In this document: positions 32,360 through 40,619 of the stretch, piece by piece
Layout of the letters: each line of letters opens with the position of its first letter
How positions within the stretch are numbered: the stretch's first letter is position 1
NCBI GenBank assembly: GCA_902826775.1
Contig: CADEHE010000017.1
Location: 22,162-86,161, forward strand
Source: an uncultured Pseudomonadota bacterium
Lineage (GTDB): Bacteria; Pseudomonadota; Gammaproteobacteria; Burkholderiales; JALYOK01
Direction: 5' to 3'
DNA: 64,000 bases
The notes under the pieces: generated by a model
Told to the model about the DNA's origin: nothing
Databases searched by the model: none
The model's input: only the letters and a program-made list of their open reading frames with translations
Program-made: the position numbers and the translations under genes

Positions 32360-34384
32360 ATGAAGCTCAATCCGATCAGTGCCGCTCTCTTGGTAATTTG
32401 CTGTGTCTGCATCAACTTGGTTGCTCAGGCGCGTAGTGAGCTTGACCCGGTGCTTTTGCTGTTGCCTGATTCCGTGCGCGCGGACGACCCGAAAGTCATG
32501 CCGTGGCTCGATGCCGGCGCGGAGGAAGGTTTGCATTTGCAGCCGATGCGCGATAGCGAGTTCCTCGCGCTGGGCGACCAGGCGCAGCAATATGCGGGTG
32601 TAATCGTTCCGGATCAAGTGCATCTGCGGGCCAGCGCTGCGCTTGTGTTGGCGCTGCAAACCTATGTTGCTCAGGGCGGGCAGTTGATGCTCGTGTTTGA
32701 CGCAGGTGTGCTTGACGAAGCGGGATTTTTCGCCATACCGCGATCGCGCTTCAGCGAGTTTGTTGGCGTAGAGTATGCGCTCTACGACGAGCTGCGCGAA
32801 TCGGTCGTTGGCATCGGTAGTGTATCCGGGCAACAGAGCTGGATGCGGCGTATCCAAGTGCCGCCCGGCAAATCGATGCCGGTTGAGTCGATTGCGCCGG
32901 ATGCCGTACCGCGCCCTGGAAGCATGCGCCGCTTTCTGCGCGCCACTCCCGCCGACCCTGGAGGCCTCAAGGACTGGGATCATGGCCGCTATCATCGCGC
33001 GCCGCATGAAGCCAGATCACGCGAGCGCCACCGCGCGCCGGCACGCTGGAAAAGGTCCTGGGCTGGTGAGACACACCAAATCGTAGGCTACTTTTATGGC
33101 GCCTTGGACTACCCGAGTTTCGTTACCAGAGGCACGTTTCCCGGCACGACCATGCTCACCTCGGCGGACGGCGGGCTCGCCGCCGGCTTGCGCGAGTATG
33201 GTTCTGGACAAGTGCTGTTTGTGAATTTGCCGTTGGGGTACCTCAAGGGTCAAACCGATGGCATGTTGTTGCACGGATTCTTGCGCTATTTCGCTGTCGA
33301 TCTACTGCAATTGCCGACGCTGGTGGCGCAGCCGGAGGGCGTGCCCGGCATGATCATCAATTGGCATATCGATGATGGTGAAGCGATCGGGTTTTTGGAC
33401 GTGTTAGCTGACTTGCAAGGCCGCAACGTTTGGGACGAAGGCCCGTTCTCTATTCACCTTACTGCAGGACCGGACCGCGATGCTTTTGGCGATGGGCTCG
33501 GTATGGACTTGGTTAACAACGAGCAAGCAAAGGCTTGGGTGCGGCGGTGGAAGCGCCAGCGTCATCAAATCGGGAGTCACGGCGGCTGGATTCACGATTA
33601 CTTTGGCCAAAACGCATCCCCGAGCAATCAAGCTCAGTTCGAGCCGTTGCTTGATTTGAATCTCCAGGCAATCGGCAGCGTGCTTCAGCGTCCTGTCGCC
33701 GAGTACTCGGCACCCGAAGGCAACACGCCGCCTTGGAGCATCCAGTGGATGCAACGTAACGCTTTTCTTGCTTACTACTTTACCGGGCACACGGGTATGG
33801 GACCAACGCGCGCCTATCGGGATGGAATGCGCGTTTCCGACCGGTTGTGGGCGATGCCCACCTCCACCTATCAAAACGTTGCTACGTTTGAGGAGTTCGC
33901 GCAAGAGGGCATCGATGAACAGGAAGCGGCGCAATGGCTCGAAGCGCTGGCGGATTTTTCGGCGCGGCAGCGCACTGTGCGCATGGTCTACTTTCATCCG
34001 CCAGGCGCGGCTCAGTATCCCAGCGCGTTGAGTTCATTGCTTGGGCGCGCGAGGCACTTGCAGGAGCGCGGCACCTTTCGCTGGTACACGATGGCGCGTT
34101 TGGCGCGATTTCTGAACGCGCGTCAAGATGTTCAGTGGACCGTGCGGCAGGACCGCCCTGGCGTCGCGCGTTTCATCGCGCAACATCCTGTGTCTTTGCG
34201 CAGCCAAGGATGGCGCTTGCCGAAACCGCGCTATCATCGCCCGAGATTGATGCACGGCGAAGGCACGGTCAGCGATGACGGCAGCTATTGGCTAGTAACG
34301 GCTTCGCACGGTGACTACCTAGAGTTTTGGGCGCGCGTTGTGTCGGACGGCGATCGTGAAGGCGGCCGACGGCACAACCGCTAG
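32360..34384 (+). CDS. Secreted polysaccharide-deacetylase-like protein
   Basis: About 674 residues with a signal peptide (AALLVICCVCINLVAQA). The first half is a Rossmann-like glutamine-amidotransferase-type region (VIVPDQVHLRASAALVLALQTYVAQGGQLMLVFDAG) of the kind found in glycan-handling proteins. The second half has MIINWHIDDGEAIGFLD (about residue 331) and IGSHGGWIHDYFGQN (about 405), resembling the metal-binding Asp/His sites of NodB-type deacetylases. A metal-dependent deacetylase or hydrolase of the exopolysaccharide is likely, but the family is not one I can name with certainty. It ends 41 bp from the convergent sugar transferase gene. Confidence 0.65.
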   Translation: MKLNPISAALLVICCVCINLVAQARSELDPVLLLLPDSVRADDPKVMPWLDAGAEEGLHLQPMRDSEFLALGDQAQQYAGVIVPDQVHLRASAALVLALQTYVAQGGQLMLVFDAGVLDEAGFFAIPRSRFSEFVGVEYALYDELRESVVGIGSVSGQQSWMRRIQVPPGKSMPVESIAPDAVPRPGSMRRFLRATPADPGGLKDWDHGRYHRAPHEARSRERHRAPARWKRSWAGETHQIVGYFYGALDYPSFVTRGTFPGTTMLTSADGGLAAGLREYGSGQVLFVNLPLGYLKGQTDGMLLHGFLRYFAVDLLQLPTLVAQPEGVPGMIINWHIDDGEAIGFLDVLADLQGRNVWDEGPFSIHLTAGPDRDAFGDGLGMDLVNNEQAKAWVRRWKRQRHQIGSHGGWIHDYFGQNASPSNQAQFEPLLDLNLQAIGSVLQRPVAEYSAPEGNTPPWSIQWMQRNAFLAYYFTGHTGMGPTRAYRDGMRVSDRLWAMPTSTYQNVATFEEFAQEGIDEQEAAQWLEALADFSARQRTVRMVYFHPPGAAQYPSALSSLLGRARHLQERGTFRWYTMARLARFLNARQDVQWTVRQDRPGVARFIAQHPVSLRSQGWRLPKPRYHRPRLMHGEGTVSDDGSYWLVTASHGDYLEFWARVVSDGDREGGRRHNR

Positions 34385-34425
34385 CGGGGCGCGCCACGCC
34401 GGCGCTGTGGACGCTTGAAATGGCT

Positions 34426-35820
34426 TCAGTAAGCCTTGCTGTCTTTCAGCACGAGCAGCAGCGTGCGCAACATGATGTAGATATCGAGCTTCAGTGACCA
34501 GCTGCGCAGGTAGGCGAGATCGTACTCGATGCGCCCTCGCATTTTGTCGAGCGTGTCCGTTTCGCCGCGGTAGCCGTGCACTTGCGCCCAACCGGTTATT
34601 CCGGGCTTGACCTTATGACGAATCATGTACCCCTTGATCATCTTGCGGTACATTTCATTGTGCGCTACCGCGTGCGGGCGCGGCCCAACCAGGCTCATGC
34701 GTCCTTGCAAGACATTGATCAATTGAGGCAACTCGTCCAGCGACGTGCGGCGCAGGAATCCACCTAGGCGGGTTACCCGCCGATCGTTCTTGGTGGCTTG
34801 CCGAATGGTGTCGCCATCTTCGCACACCGTCATCGAGCGGAACTTGTAAACGGTGATTTCTTTCCCATCCAGGCCGTAGCGCCGCTGTTTAAAGAGTATC
34901 GGTCCGGGTGAACTCAGTTTTACACCGGCGGCGATCAGCACCAAGGCCGGCATCAACGCAACTAAAGCGAGCGCAGAAATGGTGAGATCGGCAGCGCGTT
35001 TGATTGCGCCGTTGACGCCGACAAAGGGTGTTTCGCATACGGCCACGACGGGAACGCCGTTTACCTGATCCATTCGGGCTTGAATCAAGTCGGCCAGGAA
35101 TACGTCTGGTACAAAGTAGATGGACGCGGTCGTATCGCGAAGCTCGTCTAAAAGAGAGAGTACACGCGGCTGCGAGGCCATCGGCAGCGCGATGTAGATG
35201 GAATCAACCGAATTCGACTTGACGTAGTTTGCTACATCGCTCAGCACACCGCACAAGGGCAGATCGTTCAGGTGCTTTAAGCGATCTCGAGCGCGGTCAT
35301 CAAAAAATCCGACTACGCGCACGCCCAGGTGCGGCAAGCGCGTGAATTGACTCACCAGCCGCGCGGAAAGCTCGGTGGCGCCGATGACGATTGCGTGGCG
35401 CTGATACTGCTGCATCGACAGAATATCCGGCAGTAGCGCGCGAAGCAGCGCGTGCAACGCGAACAGCACCACCGGCGTGCCGATCAGCCATACCAGCAGA
35501 AGGATCTGCGGGAACGCTTTAATGTAGCGCGTGCCCCAGCCAATAAAGACAAGAAGGGCGAACACCACAAACCAGTTGATGCAAATGTCTCGCAGCACGG
35601 CGCGCAGGCGGCGCGAAAAATCCAGCCGTCCCGGAAACATGACGGAGAACGTGAGCAGAGACAGTACGACGTACCGGCTATCGAAGGACTCGCCGAAGTA
35701 GGCGACGGCGGCAAATAGTGTGAGTACAGCGGCGCACGGATCCAGCAGCGCGCTCAGCAGCGCGGTGATAGAGGGGTTGCCGCGCAGGAACTGAATTTGA
35801 GATTGGGTGGATGCGATCAC
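34426..35820 (-). CDS. Undecaprenyl-phosphate sugar phosphotransferase (priming glycosyltransferase)
   Basis: A 464-residue polyisoprenyl-phosphate hexose-1-phosphate transferase. Four to five N-terminal membrane helices are followed by a nucleotide-binding-like domain (RHAIVIGATELSARLVSQF), a reentrant helix (RAADLTISALALVALMPALVLIAAGVKLSSPGPILFKQRRYG) and the catalytic part with KFRSM, TRLGGFLRRTSLDELPQLINVLQGRMSLVGPRP and KPGITGWAQVHGYRGET. This is the WcaJ/PssY-type enzyme that transfers glucose-1-phosphate (or a related sugar) to undecaprenyl phosphate and begins the repeat unit. It is encoded away from the main glycosyltransferase operon, on the opposite strand. Confidence 0.92.
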   Translation of the reverse strand: MIASTQSQIQFLRGNPSITALLSALLDPCAAVLTLFAAVAYFGESFDSRYVVLSLLTFSVMFPGRLDFSRRLRAVLRDICINWFVVFALLVFIGWGTRYIKAFPQILLLVWLIGTPVVLFALHALLRALLPDILSMQQYQRHAIVIGATELSARLVSQFTRLPHLGVRVVGFFDDRARDRLKHLNDLPLCGVLSDVANYVKSNSVDSIYIALPMASQPRVLSLLDELRDTTASIYFVPDVFLADLIQARMDQVNGVPVVAVCETPFVGVNGAIKRAADLTISALALVALMPALVLIAAGVKLSSPGPILFKQRRYGLDGKEITVYKFRSMTVCEDGDTIRQATKNDRRVTRLGGFLRRTSLDELPQLINVLQGRMSLVGPRPHAVAHNEMYRKMIKGYMIRHKVKPGITGWAQVHGYRGETDTLDKMRGRIEYDLAYLRSWSLKLDIYIMLRTLLLVLKDSKAY

Positions 35821-36022
35821 TTCTAGTCAGGCTCCTAGCGAGTGTGCAAGACTAAGACAGAAGTGTGACATTGAGGTAACACGCGGCGCCAATTGCGCGT
35901 CGAGCGTAGTCCTTTTGGCTCATATTCGCATGAGGCGTAAACAAGACCGCCGTCACACAAAGGTTGCATCCTCAGCCTTCGAATTTGTCGTCATTGCGCC
36001 ACGAGGCGGATCCCACACCGGA

Positions 36023-36820
36023 ATGTCGAAATCTTGTTTGCGGGCGCGGGTTGCCGGCTGCCTGAGTCTGCTATTGCTGTTGCGCACCGGCCTAGTCGCG
36101 GCACAAGTGACAGAGGCGGATGATCTGGCGCCGGTGTTGCGCGGCAGCCCTCCCCGCGGACAACTTGACCAAATGCAGAGGTGGCCGCATGAGCGAGGCC
36201 ACGCCGTTGTACCGGAGCAAGATCTGGCGCTGCTAGTTGCGGTACGCAACGGAGACTTGAAGCAGGTGCGCGAATTGCTAGCGCAAGGCGCCAACCCCAG
36301 CAGCCGTGATGACCGCGACAGCGCCCTCGAGATCGCAGCGCGATCGGGGTTGGTGGAGATCGCCCGGGAGTTGCTTGAGCGCGGCGCGGAAGTAAACCGG
36401 CGCAGCGCCGGAGGATTCTTTCCTCTGGCTATTGCCGCGGCCAATGGGCATGCGCGCATCGCTGAACTAATCATCTTGGCCGGGGCAGATCTCGACGCGA
36501 AGAGCAAGAACGGACACGCCGCGTTGGTCGACGCGGCGTTGCTGGGCCGCGTCAGCGTCGTTCGCATCCTGCTCGAATACGGTGCCGACTCTCTTAAGCG
36601 TAACCGGGAGGGAAAACCACCGCTGTCGATTGCCACGATCAATGGCGATCGAGCTATGGTCGCGACGCTACTGAGCTTAGGCGTCGATCCCAATGCGACC
36701 GACAAGGATGGTCATCCGCCGCTTTACTGGGCCATCTTCAAAAAGCGTCGCGAGATTGCTCAACTGCTGCTCGATAAAGGGGCCGATCCGGGTTCAATGA
36801 GTCTAGACGCTTTGTTGTAG
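36023..36820 (+). CDS. Secreted ankyrin-repeat protein
   Basis: About 265 residues. The signal peptide ends near GLVAAQ. Six ankyrin repeats follow from about residue 70 to 260 with the usual G-x-TPL-like turns and ADPN/GADLDAK/GADPG closings (for example LLVAVRNGDLKQVRELLAQGANPSS and LLSLGVDPNATDKDGHPPLYWAIFKKRREIAQLLLDKGADPG). Periplasmic ankyrin proteins mostly mediate protein binding; the partner is unknown. It is divergent from the priming transferase and lies upstream of epsA, with 111 bp between. Confidence 0.85.
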   Translation: MSKSCLRARVAGCLSLLLLLRTGLVAAQVTEADDLAPVLRGSPPRGQLDQMQRWPHERGHAVVPEQDLALLVAVRNGDLKQVRELLAQGANPSSRDDRDSALEIAARSGLVEIARELLERGAEVNRRSAGGFFPLAIAAANGHARIAELIILAGADLDAKSKNGHAALVDAALLGRVSVVRILLEYGADSLKRNREGKPPLSIATINGDRAMVATLLSLGVDPNATDKDGHPPLYWAIFKKRREIAQLLLDKGADPGSMSLDALL

Positions 36821-36931
36821 CCGAGGCGGCCGCTTAGCCCTTTCGGTGTACTGCCATTGTCATATTTCCTTCATCTAACTGCAAAAGAAGCAAGTTAGCC
36901 TTCGCATCTACCTCGGGGACGCACGAAAAGA

Positions 36932-37741
36932 ATGACATCTATACGACGCGTGCTGTTGCAGCAAGCACTGGAGCTGTCTTATGACGAGCGGGAACGGCTA
37001 CTGCTCGCCATCGAGGGCGCGGCTTCAGTTGGCCGGCGTCACCAATTTTTTTCCTGGGCGCAGACCGTAGTGCAGTCGCTCATTCCACACGACATGCTGT
37101 TTTGCGCTTATGGCGACCAAAGCCTGCGCACTTTCCGCATAGACAGTTTCGCCAGCGAGCAGGTTCCCCCTGAAACGCTGGCGCAGATGTGCCATCCGAG
37201 CGACGGAATCATGGTTAAGGTGATCAGCACCTGGCGCGAGATCGGCGCTGCGCCGGTCTTGGCTTGTCCGAAAATGAACGGACAGTCGCACTACACGCGT
37301 TTTCAGCGCGATCTGGAGCGCTACAAGCTGACCAACCTGGCCGCGCACGGGACCCCGGGCGCGAAGGAAAGCCCGGACACGTACTTCTGCTTTTGCCGCG
37401 TGCGCGAGCCGCTCAGCGCCAAACATGCCTATATGCTCGAGATGTTGGTGCCGCATTTGCACGTGGCATTCGTGCGTACCCTGCAGCACAGCGTGCAAGA
37501 CACTTCGGTACGCGATCTGCCGTTCGCGGAGAAGCTCATCACCGAGCGCGAAGTCGAGGTGCTGCACTGGGTGCGCGATGGCAAGAGCAATTACGAGATC
37601 GCCATGATTCTCGGTATCAGCCCGCTCACGGTGAAGAACCACCTGCAAAAAGTGTTTAAGAAGTTAAAAGTGAAGAATCGTGCGCAGGCGATTGCAAAGT
37701 CGGTGTCGCTTCGCATCATTTCCTCGCAAGCAGCACGTTAG
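36932..37741 (+). CDS. epsA: XrtB/PEP-CTERM-associated LuxR-type regulator EpsA
   Basis: A 269-residue transcription factor. The C-terminus (about residues 202-262: ITEREVEVLHWVRDGKSNYEIAMILGISPLTVKNHLQKVFKKLKVKNRAQAIA) is a LuxR/GerE helix-turn-helix. The N-terminal about 180 residues do not resemble the acyl-homoserine-lactone domain or a receiver domain, and match what I recall of EpsA regulators of exosortase B loci. It would control EPS or PEP-CTERM genes. Upstream, CTAACT and AGTTAG (36875-36880, 36893-36898) form a small inverted repeat that may be an operator. Confidence 0.86.
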   Translation: MTSIRRVLLQQALELSYDERERLLLAIEGAASVGRRHQFFSWAQTVVQSLIPHDMLFCAYGDQSLRTFRIDSFASEQVPPETLAQMCHPSDGIMVKVISTWREIGAAPVLACPKMNGQSHYTRFQRDLERYKLTNLAAHGTPGAKESPDTYFCFCRVREPLSAKHAYMLEMLVPHLHVAFVRTLQHSVQDTSVRDLPFAEKLITEREVEVLHWVRDGKSNYEIAMILGISPLTVKNHLQKVFKKLKVKNRAQAIAKSVSLRIISSQAAR

Positions 37742-37771
37742 CCTGAACTTTTTTCTACTACGGATCGAAAC

Positions 37772-38650
37772 ATGAAAACACCAACTCCTCTTATTTTGGC
37801 GCTCGCTCTCGCAGCCGGCGCGCCCGTGGTCGCTCAAGACATCATCGCAAAAATGGGTGCCACCGAAATCAAGGCGGCTGACCTCAAGCGGCTGATTGCC
37901 TCCGATCAGAGCGAAGTTCAGCGTACCGATTCGCTCGATGAACTCGATCAAATCGTGCGCCGGGAACTGGTGCGCCAGGCACTGGTCGCCGAGGCCAAGG
38001 CCAAGGGTTTCGATAAGTCGCCTGAGTTTCTGCAGAAGCTCGAACGCGTCAAAGAACAAATTATGGTTTCGGCCTATGTAAACAGTTTGTCCAAGCCGCC
38101 CGCGGACTATCCGTCGGAAGCGGATCTGAAAGCGGCATACGAGGCGAACAAAGCGAGCTTTACTTCCCCCAAGCAATACCAGCTCGCGCAGATCTACATT
38201 GCACTACCGGCGAATGCCGATGCCGCCGCGACGCAAAAGGCCATGCAGCGAGTCAATGAAATCGCGGCAAAAGCGGCGGTGCGGAACGCCGACTTTAGCA
38301 AACTGGCGCGTGAAGTCTCGGAACACAAAGAGAGTGCCGCGAAGGGGGGGGAGCTGGGTTGGCTGCCCGAGCCACAGATCGTTCCAGAGATTCGCACTGC
38401 TCTTCAAGGAATGAGCAAGGGTGCAGTCAGCGCTGCGATCAAGTCCGCCGCCGGCTGGCATGTAGTCAAGATGATTGATAGCAAAGAGCCGAGCGAGCGC
38501 GCATTCAGCGAGGTCCGCGCCTATCTGACGGACGCACTACGGCTGCGCAAGGCGCAAGTAAACGAACAGCAATATTTGGCTGATCTAATCAAAAAGGCGC
38601 CGATTACTGTCAATCAAGTAGAACTAGCAAAATACGCGCAGAGCAAGTGA
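37772..38650 (+). CDS. Periplasmic parvulin-type peptidyl-prolyl isomerase (EpsD-like)
   Basis: A 292-residue protein with signal peptide (LILALALAAGAPVVAQ), an N-terminal SurA-like helical chaperone part, and a parvulin domain (about residues 131-237: KQYQLAQIYIALP to GGELGWLPEPQIVPEIRTALQGMSKGAVSAAIKSAAGWHVVKMID) with the usual GWHVVK closing. Peptidyl-prolyl isomerases of this size (EpsD) belong to XrtB exopolysaccharide loci. It lies 30 bp after epsA and its stop overlaps the next start (GTGA), so these form an operon. It may assist the folding of exported PEP-CTERM or outer-membrane proteins. Confidence 0.83.
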   Translation: MKTPTPLILALALAAGAPVVAQDIIAKMGATEIKAADLKRLIASDQSEVQRTDSLDELDQIVRRELVRQALVAEAKAKGFDKSPEFLQKLERVKEQIMVSAYVNSLSKPPADYPSEADLKAAYEANKASFTSPKQYQLAQIYIALPANADAAATQKAMQRVNEIAAKAAVRNADFSKLAREVSEHKESAAKGGELGWLPEPQIVPEIRTALQGMSKGAVSAAIKSAAGWHVVKMIDSKEPSERAFSEVRAYLTDALRLRKAQVNEQQYLADLIKKAPITVNQVELAKYAQSK

Positions 38651-39444
38651 GCAAGCTGAATTTTCGATTTGCGGGCGTCGCTGCCCTTGGGTGCGTCCTT
38701 ACCGCGGCCATGGTGCTGTACGAAGCCGCCGGGTGGCGCGCGCGCGTGGCAGCAGAACGCGATTTGATTAGCGCCGGCGGCGTCATTCGCGACGCCATTG
38801 CCCGCTACTATGAAGCGAGCGGCGGCAAGCTCCCGCAAGCATTGTCCGACCTAGTGATCGACAAGCAAGCAGGCCGCGGTTGTTGCTTGCCTGAAATCCC
38901 ATCTGACCCTATTACTGGCCGGAAAGAGTGGGGGCTGTTGCGCATTGCCGATCGCGGTATCAGCGGTGTCCATAGTCTATCGCAAGCGGCACGAACCGAG
39001 CAGGTGGTCTTGCCGGGTTCGCGGCCCGGGTCGCCGGCTTACGCCGCTTGGCGTTTCGAGTTTTCACCGACGCAGGTGGTGGCAGCGCGCAGGCCCGTCG
39101 CGCCAGCTGTCAAGTCCGTACCGCAGGTAGATTCGCTGCGGAAGCAACCGTCTTTGCCGCAGTTTGCCGCGGCGAGGGCGGCGACGATTCCTCCACGGAC
39201 AGCAGTCATCCAAGCCGGCGCTCTCGCGCCGGTAGCGCAAGCACCGCGCCGCAGTGCCACGGTGTGCACGATGCTACAGCGCGTCGACGATAGCGTTTGC
39301 CGCGGCATTGAGACGCGCTCTGGGCCGCATGCCGCGATTGAGTGTCGCGTGTCGGCGCAGCTTCGCGCGAGCGCCTGCAGCATGCAGTCAGGAACTGAAC
39401 CTCTTCCGCTGTTAGCAGTGCCGTCACCTTCCAGCGACAGCTGA
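38647..39444 (+). CDS. Pseudopilin-like (GspG-fold) membrane-anchored protein
   Basis: About 265 residues from a GTG that overlaps the upstream stop. One N-terminal membrane helix (FAGVAALGCVLTAAMVLYEAAGW) is followed by GGVIRDAIARYYEASGGKLPQALSDLVIDKQ and DPITGRKEWGLL, the pattern of major pseudopilins of type II secretion. The prepilin-peptidase site (Gly, Phe/Met at +1, Glu at +5) is missing. The C-terminal 120 residues are Pro/Ala-rich with four Cys (ATVCTMLQRVDDSVCRG, ECRVSAQ, ACSMQSG) and do not resemble pilins. It is likely an inner-membrane protein facing the periplasm, coupled to the parvulin. Confidence 0.65.
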   Translation: MSKLNFRFAGVAALGCVLTAAMVLYEAAGWRARVAAERDLISAGGVIRDAIARYYEASGGKLPQALSDLVIDKQAGRGCCLPEIPSDPITGRKEWGLLRIADRGISGVHSLSQAARTEQVVLPGSRPGSPAYAAWRFEFSPTQVVAARRPVAPAVKSVPQVDSLRKQPSLPQFAAARAATIPPRTAVIQAGALAPVAQAPRRSATVCTMLQRVDDSVCRGIETRSGPHAAIECRVSAQLRASACSMQSGTEPLPLLAVPSPSSDS

Positions 39445-39653
39445 AAGTCCGACCCTAGTCCGAACAGACCCCAATGCGGGTTTTGTGCGACGCAGTGCGT
39501 GTAACAGCAAGTTGCGATGCTGTCAGCCTGCGAAAACCAATCTAAGCGAAGAAAGATTCCGCCCGAGGAGGGGGGAGTGCAAGTGCTTCGAGTAGTTGGC
39601 GTTCGCAATTGACGAAAAGACCTGTCGTCCAACCAAAAGGAAGGGGTAACTGG

Positions 39654-40517
39654 ATGGAAAGCTTTAAAGTTAAGGTACTGGCTGCGGGCCTCGCCCTGGC
39701 TAGCTCCTCTGTAGCATTCGGCGCCATTGATCCTGGCAATCTCCCGGGGGATGCGAGCGGTAATGGCGAATTGTTCCTCACTGTTTATGACAATCGCGAC
39801 GTTTCTCTTGGCGGGCAGCGCAGCTACACGCGCGACCTCGGCACGGCGATGAACGATTGGGTCGACAACGCTGGCGTGCTCGCACCGGGCAAGAACGCGC
39901 CCGGCTTCTCGCAGACTTTCGCAACCGATGCCACCTGGGCGACCTTTATCTCGGGTATGTCGGCCGGCGATGTCGCTGGTTTGAAGTGGGACGTGTACTC
40001 TTTGGATACCACCGGCAATGGCAGCCACGGCCGGCGCTTCTTGACGACCACGAATGATGATATTTCGCCGAACAATATGCGCCCGACCCTCTCGGGCATC
40101 AACGGCGGTTTCAGCTCGATTTTCAACTATGTGAACGCCAACAACAACCTGATTCCCGCGCCGGGCAACTCTGACTATGCGGCCGATATTTCGGTAATCG
40201 CCGGTCCTGGCGATGGCCAAGCATTGGCGCTTATCGGTAAGGGCAGCAATTTGTTGGGTGCTGCTCCGTTCAACACCACGGCAGATATCGGGCAGACACT
40301 GAACTTTTTCTACTTGACCGCGAACGGCACCGGCCCGCTGAACCGCGCCCTGTACGATCAATTCGACAGCGCTGCTGGTGCATCGACTTTTCAGTTGGCT
40401 GCTAACGGCACGTTGCTCTATTCCGCCGCGCCGGTTCCGGAAGCGGAGACCTGGGCGATGTTTGCTGCCGGCCTGCTCGGCGTCGGTGCAATCGCTCGCC
40501 GCCGCATGGCAGTGTAA
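39654..40517 (+). CDS. PEP-CTERM protein
   Basis: A 287-residue secreted protein with signal peptide (VKVLAAGLALASSSVAFG) and the tail VPEAETWAMFAAGLLGVGAIARRRMAV. The start ATG has AAGGAAGGGG upstream. The mature domain (GNGELFLTVYDNRDVSLGGQRSYTRDLGTAMNDWVDNAG) occurs in other PEP-CTERM proteins, as far as I recall, but has no known function. It is followed by a hairpin terminator, so it is probably transcribed separately from the PstS-like gene downstream. A 209-bp stretch without a gene lies before it. Confidence 0.87.
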   Translation: MESFKVKVLAAGLALASSSVAFGAIDPGNLPGDASGNGELFLTVYDNRDVSLGGQRSYTRDLGTAMNDWVDNAGVLAPGKNAPGFSQTFATDATWATFISGMSAGDVAGLKWDVYSLDTTGNGSHGRRFLTTTNDDISPNNMRPTLSGINGGFSSIFNYVNANNNLIPAPGNSDYAADISVIAGPGDGQALALIGKGSNLLGAAPFNTTADIGQTLNFFYLTANGTGPLNRALYDQFDSAAGASTFQLAANGTLLYSAAPVPEAETWAMFAAGLLGVGAIARRRMAV

Positions 40518-40567
40518 GGCGCAGGTTCAAAGTTTAGGCATCTGTGGCAGTTGCAGTCTGTGTTTCG

Positions 40568-40606
40568 GGGTGACGCCACGGCGTCACCCTTCCTCAAGTC
40601 CTTTTT
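40568..40606 (+). terminator. Terminator after the PEP-CTERM gene
   Basis: A perfect 10-bp stem GGGTGACGCC/GGCGTCACCC (40568-40577, 40580-40589) is followed by a T-rich stretch ending in five T residues (40602-40606). It ends directly before the ribosome-binding site of the next gene, so it might also act as an attenuator in its leader. Confidence 0.7.
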
Positions 40607-40619
40607 CGGAGGTTTTGCA

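Noticed and set aside
39480..39560. CTGTCAG half-site before the third PEP-CTERM gene
   Set aside because: No second half-site at 11 bp and no convincing -10, so it is probably chance.
39039..40361. Long minus-strand open frame (440 codons)
   Set aside because: It runs antisense across two well-supported genes, including a PEP-CTERM gene with signal peptide and tail, and its protein looks like a shadow reading.
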